DNA of 64,000 nucleotides from Halapricum desulfuricans (GTDB lineage Archaea; Halobacteriota; Halobacteria; Halobacteriales; Haloarculaceae), in the NCBI RefSeq assembly GCF_017094465.1, contig NZ_CP064791.1, positions 1,302,001-1,366,000 on the forward strand. Direction: 5' to 3'. Every line of letters starts with the position of its first letter. The first letter of the stretch is position 1. Under the pieces are notes generated by a model that did not search any database, had not been told where the DNA came from, and saw only the letters and a program-made list of their open reading frames with translations. Of the stretch, positions 16,260-24,499 are shown piece after piece. Both the position numbers and the translations under genes were made by a program.

Positions 16260-18770
16260 ATGGCAATCGATGACACTGACGGGGGAGAGGGTGAGGCGAC
16301 TCACTCCGACGACGATCGGTTACTACAGGACGTCAGTGCCGGAGGGGAGTACGACTGGACTGATTTCAGACGGGAGTTCCACGACGGTGGACGGTTCGAC
16401 CGAAGCAAGTATCTCGGATTCGATCCACAGCATACGGGCGACCGTCTCGAAGACGGGGCAACGGCTGGCAAGACACTCGATCGACACTGGCAGTCGTTTC
16501 TCGATCTCGACACGACCCCGGTCGCCAAGGGCGAGTATTTCTGGGAACACTTCAAACGGGAGTATTACTACGAGAGCGGCGACGAGCCCCCGCGCGACGG
16601 CGACGGGAACAAGATCCCGTTCGAGCCCGAGGAGTACCTCGGATTCGATCCGGACGAGACCGAGTCGCGGCTCAGTGGCGCACAGGACGACGCCGCGACG
16701 CTCAAATCGCTCGTCGACGAGCGCACGGTCGACGTCAACGAAGAGCTCGACGAGGACAGCTTCTTCTCGACGATGGAGGGCCATACGACGGTCGTCAACC
16801 GCTATGACCTGGAGAAGGCCGTCCCGATGGAGAAAAAACAGCACTTCGACGAGGTCGAGCGCTACTGGGTGAACAAACCCTACGCGTGTGCGATCGTCTT
16901 CCATTCGCGAAAGGAGAACGAGCGGAAATACTACGTCGTCCAGCCCCACCTGAATCCGATTGAGGAGGACCTTCGTGACTTTCTCTCCAGAAAGCTTCGA
17001 ACGGCGATCAAGTACGCCGACGACGAGATCGCAGTCGACGGCTCGCAGGCCGAGCGCGCGAACGTGATCCAGCGCGAGACGGAAAAGCTACTCGAGCGCT
17101 ACGACCTCTATAGCGGCCCGACGTCTAACGGTACCGGCCAGCTCGGGAAACTGAAGAAGTTCCTCGGGATGGACCTCGATGTCGAGGCGTCCTCCGGCGA
17201 GCTCGAGGGGATCAAAACGCGGCCCGAGCCGGCTGTTCTCGCTGACGACCCCAAGACGCTCACGGAGTACCAGATCGAGAAGCTGCTGTACTATCTCAAG
17301 CGCGATTTCATCGGCTACGCGAAGATCGATCCGATCAAACACGACATCAACGTCGAGGACGTCTCCTGTGACGGGTACAACTCCCGGGTGTTCGTCTATC
17401 ACACCGAGTACGAGAACATCATCTCCAACGTCGAACACGGCGAATCGGAACTGGACGACTTCGTCGTGAAACTCGCCCAGCGCTCGGGCAAGGGCATCTC
17501 CAAGCGCCAGCCACAGGTCGACGCGACGCTGCCGGACGGCTCGCGCGCCCAGCTCACGCTCGGCAAGGAGGTCTCCGATCACGGGACCAACTACACGATC
17601 CGCCAGTTCAAGGACGTCCCCTTCACCCCGATCGACCTCATCAACTGGAACACCTTCTCGCTCGACGAGATGGCGTTTCTCTGGCTGTGTATCGAGAACA
17701 ACAAATCGATGATCTTCGCCGGGGGGACCGCCTCGGGGAAGACGACCAGCCTGAACGCCATCTCGCTGTTCATCCCGAGCAACTCCAAAATCGTCTCCAT
17801 CGAGGACACTCGCGAGGTCGAGTTGCCCCAGCGAAACTGGGTCGCGAGCGTCACTCGGCCTTCATTCGGGCAGGACGATACCGGCGACGTCGACGAGTTC
17901 GACCTGCTGGAGGCCGCACTGCGTCAGCGTCCCGACTACATCGTCATGGGCGAGGTCCGTGGTGAGGAAGGTCGGACGCTGTTCCAGGTCATGTCGACCG
18001 GCCACACGACCTACACCACGTTCCACGCCGACTCGGTGGGCGAGGTCATCAAGCGATTCACGACCGACCCGATCAACGTCTCGAAGACGCTGTTCACCGC
18101 GCTGGATCTGGTCAGCATCCAGACTCAGACCCGGGTCGACGGGTCGAAAGTTCGCCGGAACAAGACTCTGACCGAGATCAACGAGTACACGCCCGAAAAC
18201 GACGAGATCAACGTCCGGGACGTCTACCAGTGGCAGGCCGATACCGACCAGTTCATCCAGATGGGTAACTCGAACACCCTGGAGGAGATCAAGTTCGACC
18301 GCGGGTGGGGACAGGACCGGCTGGACGAGGAGCTGTTCAAGCGCAAGGTCGTGCTGGCGTATCTCATCGAGCAGAACCTCAACACCTACACGGAGGTCGC
18401 CGCGACGCTGCAGGCGTTCATCAACGACCCGAACACGATCATGACGCTGATCGCCAACGACCAGCTCGAGCGGAGCCTCGAGGACCTGCGGGAGATGGAA
18501 TCCGTGCAGATCGAGGTCGACGCCGAAAAGGAGGAACTCGTCCCCCGGCCGGATCCGGGCGAGGAGATCCTCGGGGAGGCCGAGGAGATCCTCGACAACG
18601 CGGATCCGCTGTTCCGTCAGCTCCGCTCGGAGGAAACGTCGGATATCGTCGAGGCGCTCACCGGCGTCGAACCGGACGACGATATCGAGGTCGACAGCGA
18701 GACGACGGAGGAGACTGATTTCGGCCAGTTCGTGCCCAAGGCCGGCGCGGAGGCGTCTGAGGAAGAATGA
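16260..18770 (+). CDS. Type IV pilus/secretion ATPase (VirB11-PilB family)
   Basis: An 836-residue cytoplasmic motor ATPase. Walker A is GGTASGKTT at residues 488-496, followed by VSIEDTREVELP (Asp box), the Walker B-like DYIVMGEVRGEE around residue 565 and the His box GHTTYTTFHAD at about 581-591. Residues 31-65 and 93-139 are imperfect copies of one module, each ending in YLGFDP plus an acidic tail, an N-terminal extension before the usual N-domain. An acidic C-terminal tail follows residue 740. Its stop overlaps the ATG of the platform gene by 4 bp. It would power assembly of pili made from the downstream pilin-like proteins. Prepilin peptidase is not in the window. Confidence 0.9.
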   Translation: MAIDDTDGGEGEATHSDDDRLLQDVSAGGEYDWTDFRREFHDGGRFDRSKYLGFDPQHTGDRLEDGATAGKTLDRHWQSFLDLDTTPVAKGEYFWEHFKREYYYESGDEPPRDGDGNKIPFEPEEYLGFDPDETESRLSGAQDDAATLKSLVDERTVDVNEELDEDSFFSTMEGHTTVVNRYDLEKAVPMEKKQHFDEVERYWVNKPYACAIVFHSRKENERKYYVVQPHLNPIEEDLRDFLSRKLRTAIKYADDEIAVDGSQAERANVIQRETEKLLERYDLYSGPTSNGTGQLGKLKKFLGMDLDVEASSGELEGIKTRPEPAVLADDPKTLTEYQIEKLLYYLKRDFIGYAKIDPIKHDINVEDVSCDGYNSRVFVYHTEYENIISNVEHGESELDDFVVKLAQRSGKGISKRQPQVDATLPDGSRAQLTLGKEVSDHGTNYTIRQFKDVPFTPIDLINWNTFSLDEMAFLWLCIENNKSMIFAGGTASGKTTSLNAISLFIPSNSKIVSIEDTREVELPQRNWVASVTRPSFGQDDTGDVDEFDLLEAALRQRPDYIVMGEVRGEEGRTLFQVMSTGHTTYTTFHADSVGEVIKRFTTDPINVSKTLFTALDLVSIQTQTRVDGSKVRRNKTLTEINEYTPENDEINVRDVYQWQADTDQFIQMGNSNTLEEIKFDRGWGQDRLDEELFKRKVVLAYLIEQNLNTYTEVAATLQAFINDPNTIMTLIANDQLERSLEDLREMESVQIEVDAEKEELVPRPDPGEEILGEAEEILDNADPLFRQLRSEETSDIVEALTGVEPDDDIEVDSETTEETDFGQFVPKAGAEASEEE

Positions 18771-20944
18771 GTCTCGACACGCGCACCTCGGAGGCGACAC
18801 TCGGCAGTTCCAGTACCCTCGGAGACACGTTTTATCCGCTGTACCAGTGGCTGTTCGACGAGGAGGGCGATTTCGTCGCCAACGTCGAAGACAAGCTCGC
18901 GGAGGCGCGGATGGCGGACAACGTCGAGATGTTCCTCTCGCGTGCGCTCGCGGTCGGCGTCATCTCCGGGTTCGCGCTGTGGCTCGTCGGTTCGCTGCTG
19001 GGCTATCTCATCGTCTCGATGCTATTGCCCGAGGACTGGCTCATCCTCGGTATCGACCTGGGTCAGTACAACCAGCTCGTGAACACGCTAAAATTCCCGG
19101 CGATCATTCTCGTAACGGGCCTGTTTTTCGGTGCGATCGGCTTTACTATCGGTTTCGGCTCGCTGGTGTCGATCCCGTACTTCCGGTCGAACGCCCGCAA
19201 GCGAGAGATCAACGTGCTGCTCTCCGATTCGATTTCGTTCATGTACGCGTTGTCGGTCGGGGGGCTCAACCAGCTGGAGATCCTCGAAGCGATGGCCGCG
19301 GCCGAGGACACCTACGGCGAAGTCGCCCAGGAGTTCCAGTCGATCGTTCTCGAAACCGAATACTTCGACACCGACTACCGGACGGCGATTCGCAACCAGG
19401 CGCTGCAAACACCGAGCGACGAGCTCAGTCAGTTCCTGACGGACATGCTCTCGATCATCAACTCCGGCGGGGACATGACGAGCTTCCTGGAGGATCAAAA
19501 GAACAAGCACATGCGGACTGCCAAGCAGGAACAACAGAAGCTGCTGGAGACGCTGGAGCTGTTCGGCGAGATGTACATGACGATCTCGCTGTTCCCGCTG
19601 CTTTTGATCATCATTCTGGTCATCATGAACATGATGGGCAACGGGAACCCGATGCTCATGTACGGGACCGTCTACGGACTGATCCCGTTGACGAGCATGG
19701 CGTTCCTGGTGTTGGTGTCGACAGTGACACAGGACACGGTCGGCGACGGTTACCTCGAAGCGACACGTGGTGACGGTGGCCAGCCGACGAAATCCGGCGT
19801 TCTCAATCTGGGACTGGTCAAGCAGTTCACCGGCGAATATAGCGTCTTCGACCGGGTCAAGAACCGCGAGGGCTCCTATCAGGTCGGGGAAATCGTTCGG
19901 CAACCGCATATCTTCTTCCGGGACAACCCGCTGTACGTACTCGGACTGACCGTCCCGATATCCCTGCTCGCGCTCGGTCTGTCGATCGTCGCCGGGTGGG
20001 CGGCACTGCCGTTCCCGTTTCAGACGGCCGACGGCACCGGATTCTTCTCCGCGATGGCCGAGGACCCGATCCAGCAGACGTTCTTCTGGGTCTACCTGCC
20101 GATGTACATCAACTTCATTCCGCTGGCGATCTTCTACGAGTGGAACCAGCGATACCGGAAGTCCGTGATCGGCAAGCTCTCGGAAAACCTCCGCAAACTC
20201 GCCAGCGCGAACGACACCGGCATGACGTTGCTGGAGTCGATCAACGTCGTCGCCGACACCTCGACGGGCCGGCTGGCCGACGAGCTCGATACGATTCACG
20301 CGAAGACGAACTACGGGACGAGCCTCAAGCAGAGCCTCCGGGAGTTCAACAACAAGTTCCACGTCCCGCGGATGGCCCGGACGGTGAAGCTGATCAGTGA
20401 GGCACAGGAGGCCTCCAGCCAGATCCAGGACGTTCTCTCGACGGCAGCACAGGCCAGCGAGAATCAGGACGACATCGAACGCGATCGCAAGTCCCGCACG
20501 CGGATGCAAGTCGTGATCATCATCATGACGTATCTCACGCTGCTGGGCGTGATCGCGCTCCTGAAGATGCAGTTCCTGGATACGATGCAGGGGCTGGAAT
20601 CGGCGTCGTCCGGCAGCGGCGCACAGGGTGGCCAGTTCTCGGTCGATTCGCTGGGACCGCTATCGATGCTGTTCTTCCACGCGGTGACACTCCAGGCGAT
20701 CCTCTCGTCGTTTATCGCAGGCTATATTAGGGATGTCAACCTGGTATCAGGCGTCAAGTACGCGGTGATCCTCTCGACCATCGCGCTGGTGGTCTGGATC
20801 GCCGTCGGTGGCAGCGATACGGCTGTCGGATCGAACGAGACGGCCGAGGCAGCACTCGCACTGCTGGTGGTGGGCCCGATCGGTCACGATCTGCGGCGAC
20901 TTCGAACACGGGTAACTCAGCTATGGGACGGGGACGATTCCTGA
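18767..20944 (+). CDS. Type IV pilus membrane platform protein (TadC/GspF family)
   Basis: A 725-residue integral membrane protein with two GspF-type modules. The first has helices about 62-90 and 105-135, then a soluble helical region with LSDSISFMYALSVGGLNQLEIL, and two helices near 260-320. The second begins near 380, repeats the layout with KLASANDTGMTLLESI and ends with helices near 575-600 and 635-690. This duplicated form is typical of archaeal PilC/FlaJ-like platforms, on which the ATPase acts. It overlaps the ATPase gene (ATGA) and the next pilin-like gene by 22 bp, showing tight coupling. Confidence 0.9.
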   Translation: MSLDTRTSEATLGSSSTLGDTFYPLYQWLFDEEGDFVANVEDKLAEARMADNVEMFLSRALAVGVISGFALWLVGSLLGYLIVSMLLPEDWLILGIDLGQYNQLVNTLKFPAIILVTGLFFGAIGFTIGFGSLVSIPYFRSNARKREINVLLSDSISFMYALSVGGLNQLEILEAMAAAEDTYGEVAQEFQSIVLETEYFDTDYRTAIRNQALQTPSDELSQFLTDMLSIINSGGDMTSFLEDQKNKHMRTAKQEQQKLLETLELFGEMYMTISLFPLLLIIILVIMNMMGNGNPMLMYGTVYGLIPLTSMAFLVLVSTVTQDTVGDGYLEATRGDGGQPTKSGVLNLGLVKQFTGEYSVFDRVKNREGSYQVGEIVRQPHIFFRDNPLYVLGLTVPISLLALGLSIVAGWAALPFPFQTADGTGFFSAMAEDPIQQTFFWVYLPMYINFIPLAIFYEWNQRYRKSVIGKLSENLRKLASANDTGMTLLESINVVADTSTGRLADELDTIHAKTNYGTSLKQSLREFNNKFHVPRMARTVKLISEAQEASSQIQDVLSTAAQASENQDDIERDRKSRTRMQVVIIIMTYLTLLGVIALLKMQFLDTMQGLESASSGSGAQGGQFSVDSLGPLSMLFFHAVTLQAILSSFIAGYIRDVNLVSGVKYAVILSTIALVVWIAVGGSDTAVGSNETAEAALALLVVGPIGHDLRRLRTRVTQLWDGDDS

Positions 20945-21456
20945 CGGACGAGCGGGGACAGACACTCCAAGACTATGTCGTCGGCGTGGTCGTCGTCCTC
21001 CTCGCGACGTTTTTCGTCATCGCGTATCTGCCGAACGTGTTCGCGTCTTACGACAGCCCGACCGACGGGATCCGTTCGAGCCAGGCCGATAGGGTGGCCG
21101 AATATATCCTCACGAACTACAGCGTCGAGGACCAGTCACACGAACTCAGGTACGATGGCCCGGGGGGCCTTCACGACACACTTTCGACCGAAGCCGGAAT
21201 GAACGCGCTTCGCGATCAGACGTCGTTGAATACGAGTACGGATCGACGGCTCCCACCCGATATCCAGGTGTTTCTGGTCAATGCGTCCACGCTGTCCGAC
21301 CGGGACGAACTGGTTCCGGCAGTCCATCGGGGAAACACGCTATCGTACGGTGATACGTACCGTGGTCAGGCTGCTGCACGTTCGATCAGGGTGGTTACAA
21401 TGGACAACGAGACAATCTGTGATCCGAGCTGCTGGCTCGTCGTGAGGGTGTGGTGA
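20923..21456 (+). CDS. Type IV pilin-like protein (DUF7287-like)
   Basis: A 177-residue protein with a class III signal peptide. R11-G12 before Q13-T14 matches the archaeal prepilin peptidase rule [KR][GA][ALIFQMVED][ILMVTAS], and a hydrophobic helix follows (about 17-40). The C-terminal part is a soluble domain with a cysteine pair (CDPSC) just before the end WLVVRVW. The start lies 22 bp inside the platform gene. It is probably a minor pilin or pseudopilin of the same machine. The family number is from memory of haloarchaeal annotations. Confidence 0.8.
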   Translation: MGRGRFLTDERGQTLQDYVVGVVVVLLATFFVIAYLPNVFASYDSPTDGIRSSQADRVAEYILTNYSVEDQSHELRYDGPGGLHDTLSTEAGMNALRDQTSLNTSTDRRLPPDIQVFLVNASTLSDRDELVPAVHRGNTLSYGDTYRGQAAARSIRVVTMDNETICDPSCWLVVRVW

Positions 21457-21460
21457 GACG

Positions 21461-22087
21461 ATGACTGACAGACGTGGACAGGCGTATACGCTGGAAGGCA
21501 TGTTCAGTGCGATCGTCGTGCTGACTGCCCTCCTCTACGGGTTACAGGCAGTGGACGTCGGCCCCTGGACGAGCGAAGCCGCGAGCGAAACGAGTTCGCT
21601 CGAGACCCGGGCACAGGACGCGCTGGATATCGCCGCTTCGGAGGGAAGTCTCAGCAACGTCACGCGGTGTTACGGCGTCAACCCCGAATCGACTGGCGGG
21701 TACGTTTTCTCCGGACAGATAGCGGGGCCGGATGCGACCACGTTCGAGCGCCTGTTGAACACAACCTTCGACGAGCGAAACCGCAACTACAACGTGTATC
21801 TCTACTACTGGGACGAGGAGACCGGGCAGAAAGAGCGAGAACTGGTCTCGATGAATCGAACGGCGGCCGATTCCGGCGTCGTCGCTCCGACTGATTCTTC
21901 GGTCGTTGCGAGCCGAACTGTCGTCCTCTACGACGATATGCCGACGCGGTTCGGCAGCGATCCGAAGTGTGGACGGACGGGGGCGACGTTGGAAGACTAC
22001 TCGGAGAGACATGGCTGGTACGTCGAAGACATCGCTCCGAACTCCCCGGTTTACAACGTCGTCGAAGTGCGGGTGGTTGTATGGTGA
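21461..22087 (+). CDS. Type IV pilin-like protein (DUF7288-like)
   Basis: A 208-residue protein. R5-G6 before Q7-A8 is a prepilin peptidase site, with a hydrophobic helix LEGMFSAIVVLTALLYGLQ directly after it. The soluble part contains CYGVN and a later cysteine in DPKCGR, which may form a disulfide, and ends with NVVEVRVVVW, a C-terminus shared in style with the preceding protein (VRVW). It starts 4 bp after the previous stop and overlaps the next gene by 7 bp. The role as a minor pilin is inferred from signal and operon position. Confidence 0.8.
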   Translation: MTDRRGQAYTLEGMFSAIVVLTALLYGLQAVDVGPWTSEAASETSSLETRAQDALDIAASEGSLSNVTRCYGVNPESTGGYVFSGQIAGPDATTFERLLNTTFDERNRNYNVYLYYWDEETGQKERELVSMNRTAADSGVVAPTDSSVVASRTVVLYDDMPTRFGSDPKCGRTGATLEDYSERHGWYVEDIAPNSPVYNVVEVRVVVW

Positions 22088-23094
22088 CTGGGCCGAGCGA
22101 CGAGCGAGGGCAGTTGCTGTTGGTCGGTGCAGTCGCGATCGCGCTCGTGGTCGTCGGCGGCGTCGTCTTGCTCAACGGTATGAAGTACACTGATACGGTC
22201 GGCACGTCGGGTACCGACGACGCGATTTCCGATTCGGAACGGACCGTCGAGATGGCCGAATCCGACCTTGACGGGCTGGTCGACCGTGTGGGTAGCGATA
22301 CGTCGCTTCTCACCTTCGAGGAGCATCTCCAGCGGAACGTCTCCCAACTGAGCCGCGTTTACACGCGGCTGGCCGCTGACCGGCGATCAGCGTACCTCAA
22401 CATCTCCGTGAACACGACCGCGTCCGGAAGCGGCTGGTTGTTGAATCAGTCTACTGAGGGACAGTTCGAAGGCGAGGACGGTGCCCAGAACTGGACTGTC
22501 GTTTCCGATGCTACCGTTACCGAGCCGTTTCGGATCATCGTAGACGAGTGGCCGGACGCGACGGGGAACGGTTCCGACGCCAAAGAAAGCCCGTTGTATA
22601 TCAATGTGACCGACGACAATGGTCACTGGTGGTCGCTCAAACTGAACGATTCTGGAGGGGGATCTGCTGAGGGGAAACAGGTGTCCGTTTACACGGATCG
22701 AGGACTCCAGGAGGCCTACCGAGAAGACGACGTGTCGTGGATCGGCGACGACGGTCCATACGAGATCGACGTGACAGCGGGCCGGATCGACACAGCAGCG
22801 ACAGCGGAACCGGTGACCGGGCTGTGGACGTTCGCTGCAAACGTCTCAACACCGTACGATATCTCCTTCCGGGACGGGTTCCCGGGAAGTGGCGAAGGCG
22901 GTGGTGAAAAAAGTGCGACGGGCCGGTACCGGATCGCAACGGACGGTGTGGCAGCCGCTGAGATACCCGACAGCGTCAACGCGACCGAAATTCCAGTCTT
23001 CCATCCGGCGTTCGATATCTACTACCACCAGCCGGAAATCCAGTATACCCGGACGATATCCGTCACGTACCATCCGGGAGGGGATGTGGAATGA
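22081..23094 (+). CDS. Type IV pilin-like protein with large glycosylatable ectodomain (DUF7261-like)
   Basis: A 337-residue protein, the largest of the five in the operon. R9-G10 before Q11-L12 is the prepilin peptidase site, followed by LLLVGAVAIALVVVGGVVLL. The ectodomain has many N-x-S/T sequons (for example NISVNTT, NWT, NVT, NDS, NVS, NAT), so N-glycosylation outside the cell is likely. The ATG at 22081 overlaps the previous gene by 7 bp; an upstream in-frame start exists but would remove the N-terminal position of the signal. The stop overlaps the next ATG (ATGA). Confidence 0.8.
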   Translation: MVTGPSDERGQLLLVGAVAIALVVVGGVVLLNGMKYTDTVGTSGTDDAISDSERTVEMAESDLDGLVDRVGSDTSLLTFEEHLQRNVSQLSRVYTRLAADRRSAYLNISVNTTASGSGWLLNQSTEGQFEGEDGAQNWTVVSDATVTEPFRIIVDEWPDATGNGSDAKESPLYINVTDDNGHWWSLKLNDSGGGSAEGKQVSVYTDRGLQEAYREDDVSWIGDDGPYEIDVTAGRIDTAATAEPVTGLWTFAANVSTPYDISFRDGFPGSGEGGGEKSATGRYRIATDGVAAAEIPDSVNATEIPVFHPAFDIYYHQPEIQYTRTISVTYHPGGDVE

Positions 23095-23573
23095 CTGATC
23101 GGCGATTTCACGGGGACACGCGAGCGGCATCGATCGCGATCACACACGCGCTCACCCTCGGTATCACGGCGTTGTTGATCACGACCCTGCTTTTCAGCAC
23201 TGGATCGATGCTCGACCAGCAAAAAGAGCGTGTCATCCGTGCCGGCCTGCTCGATGTCGGCGATAGCGTCGTCACTGAACTCCACGAGATCGATCGAACC
23301 GTCGCGAACGGAAACGTTTCGAGTGACGTGAACACGACAGTCACGTATCCCGACCGCGTCGGAGGGGTCGTCTATACGGTCCGGCTGTCAGTCGCGTCGG
23401 ACGGGACAGTCACTCTGTATGCCAACTCTTCGAACCCGAACTACGATATGTCGGTTCCGACCAAACTCGGCAATACCACTGCAGTCTGTGAAGGGTACAA
23501 AAGCAGCGGTGAGATACGGATCTACTATGACGCCGGTCGGGAATGTCTGACTATCGGGGGTGTGGATCGATGA
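23091..23573 (+). CDS. Type IV pilin-like protein (DUF7266-like)
   Basis: A 160-residue protein. R11-A12 before A13-S14 fits the prepilin peptidase rule with alanine instead of glycine at the -1 position. The helix AITHALTLGITALLITTLLF follows. The soluble part is beta-rich with two cysteines (AVCEGYK and RECLTIGG) that could pair, and sequons NVS, NTT and NSS. Both ends overlap neighbours by 4 bp in ATGA form, so the five pilin-like genes are translated as one block. Proposed to be a minor pilin. Confidence 0.8.
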   Translation: MTDRRFHGDTRAASIAITHALTLGITALLITTLLFSTGSMLDQQKERVIRAGLLDVGDSVVTELHEIDRTVANGNVSSDVNTTVTYPDRVGGVVYTVRLSVASDGTVTLYANSSNPNYDMSVPTKLGNTTAVCEGYKSSGEIRIYYDAGRECLTIGGVDR

Positions 23574-24307
23574 CTGACGAACGTGGCGTCTCCGATCTCG
23601 TGGCCTTCGTCCTGACGTTCGGGATCATCATTCTGTCCGTCAGCACGGTGTACATGCTCGGATTCGACAGTCTCGAAGAAGTCCGTGACGACGAGCAGAT
23701 CCGGAGCGTCGATCGGACGATGGAAGGTGTGTCCGAAACACTCGCAGACATCCATCGAGAAGACGCGCCGAGCCGATCGGTCGCGGTCGGTCTCGACGGC
23801 GGCACGATTTCGGTCGTCGAGGAGTCACAGGTGAGAGTCATCATCGAGACGCCGAACGAGACGATGACGCGATCCATCGACGTCGGGGCACTCGTTCTCA
23901 CCCCGAACGACAACGCCGAGATGGTGTATGAAGGTGGAATCGCATACCGAACCCAGGGCGACGGGCAGTTCGTCCTGTCGGATCCGGCGATATCGTGTGA
24001 TGGTCGGACCGCAGTCGTCGACATATCGAAGGTGACGGGTCAGCTCAGTATCTCCGCGCCCGGCACGGTCGAGTTGTCGGGGCGGCATACCTCGGAGCGT
24101 GCGCTGTACCCGGTTGCTGGCCAATGGCGGAATAACGCGACCGCCGTCGAAATCGAAATCGACGACACCCGCAATCCCGATGCCTGGCGGCAGTACTTCG
24201 AGACGAGTCCCGACGGCTGGACAGAAACGGGCGATGGGTACCGGTGTAGCGGCCTCGATGGGGTATCCGTGCGGACGACGACGATCACGCTCGACGTGGT
24301 CTACTGA
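23570..24307 (+). CDS. Type IV pilin-like protein (DUF7289-like)
   Basis: A 245-residue protein, last gene of the operon. R5-G6 before V7-S8 is the prepilin peptidase site, followed by DLVAFVLTFGIIILSVSTVYML. The soluble domain carries two cysteines (AISCDGRT and GYRCSGLD) and ends TTTITLDVVY. The N-terminal RGVSDLV closely resembles RGVSEVL in the large convergent pilin-like protein, which suggests the two belong to one family. The ATG at 23570 overlaps the previous stop (ATGA); an upstream start in frame at 23543 is less suitable for the signal. Confidence 0.8.
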   Translation: MTDERGVSDLVAFVLTFGIIILSVSTVYMLGFDSLEEVRDDEQIRSVDRTMEGVSETLADIHREDAPSRSVAVGLDGGTISVVEESQVRVIIETPNETMTRSIDVGALVLTPNDNAEMVYEGGIAYRTQGDGQFVLSDPAISCDGRTAVVDISKVTGQLSISAPGTVELSGRHTSERALYPVAGQWRNNATAVEIEIDDTRNPDAWRQYFETSPDGWTETGDGYRCSGLDGVSVRTTTITLDVVY

Positions 24308-24382
24308 CCGAGACGTGGATGGACGGTGTTTGCGCTGTGCCCCAGCCGGCGCTCACAGAAGTCCCTGAACAGAGCAAGCCGA

Positions 24383-24427
24383 CGCTCGAACGGTCTCCGT
24401 TCCGGCAGGGCCGGAAGCCATCGAGCG
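24383..24427. terminator. Nested hairpin between convergent pilin genes, possible bidirectional terminator
   Basis: An outer stem CGCTCGA/TCGAGCG (24383-24389 with 24421-24427) encloses a perfect 7 bp inner stem TTCCGGC-AGG-GCCGGAA (24400-24416). It sits in the 192 bp gap between two converging transcription units and is followed on the plus strand by aattttgtc. Termination on both strands is a reasonable guess. The rest of the gap holds no gene that I recognise. Confidence 0.45.
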
Positions 24428-24499
24428 CCGTCAATTTTGTCAGGTGGGTAAATATCTGGTCGGCACCAATCAAAACTGTCGCTGCAAGTGCTTACACAG

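Noticed and set aside
19088-20509. 473-codon minus-strand frame within the pilus platform gene
   Set aside because: His/Arg/Glu-rich shadow; the plus strand encodes the membrane platform.
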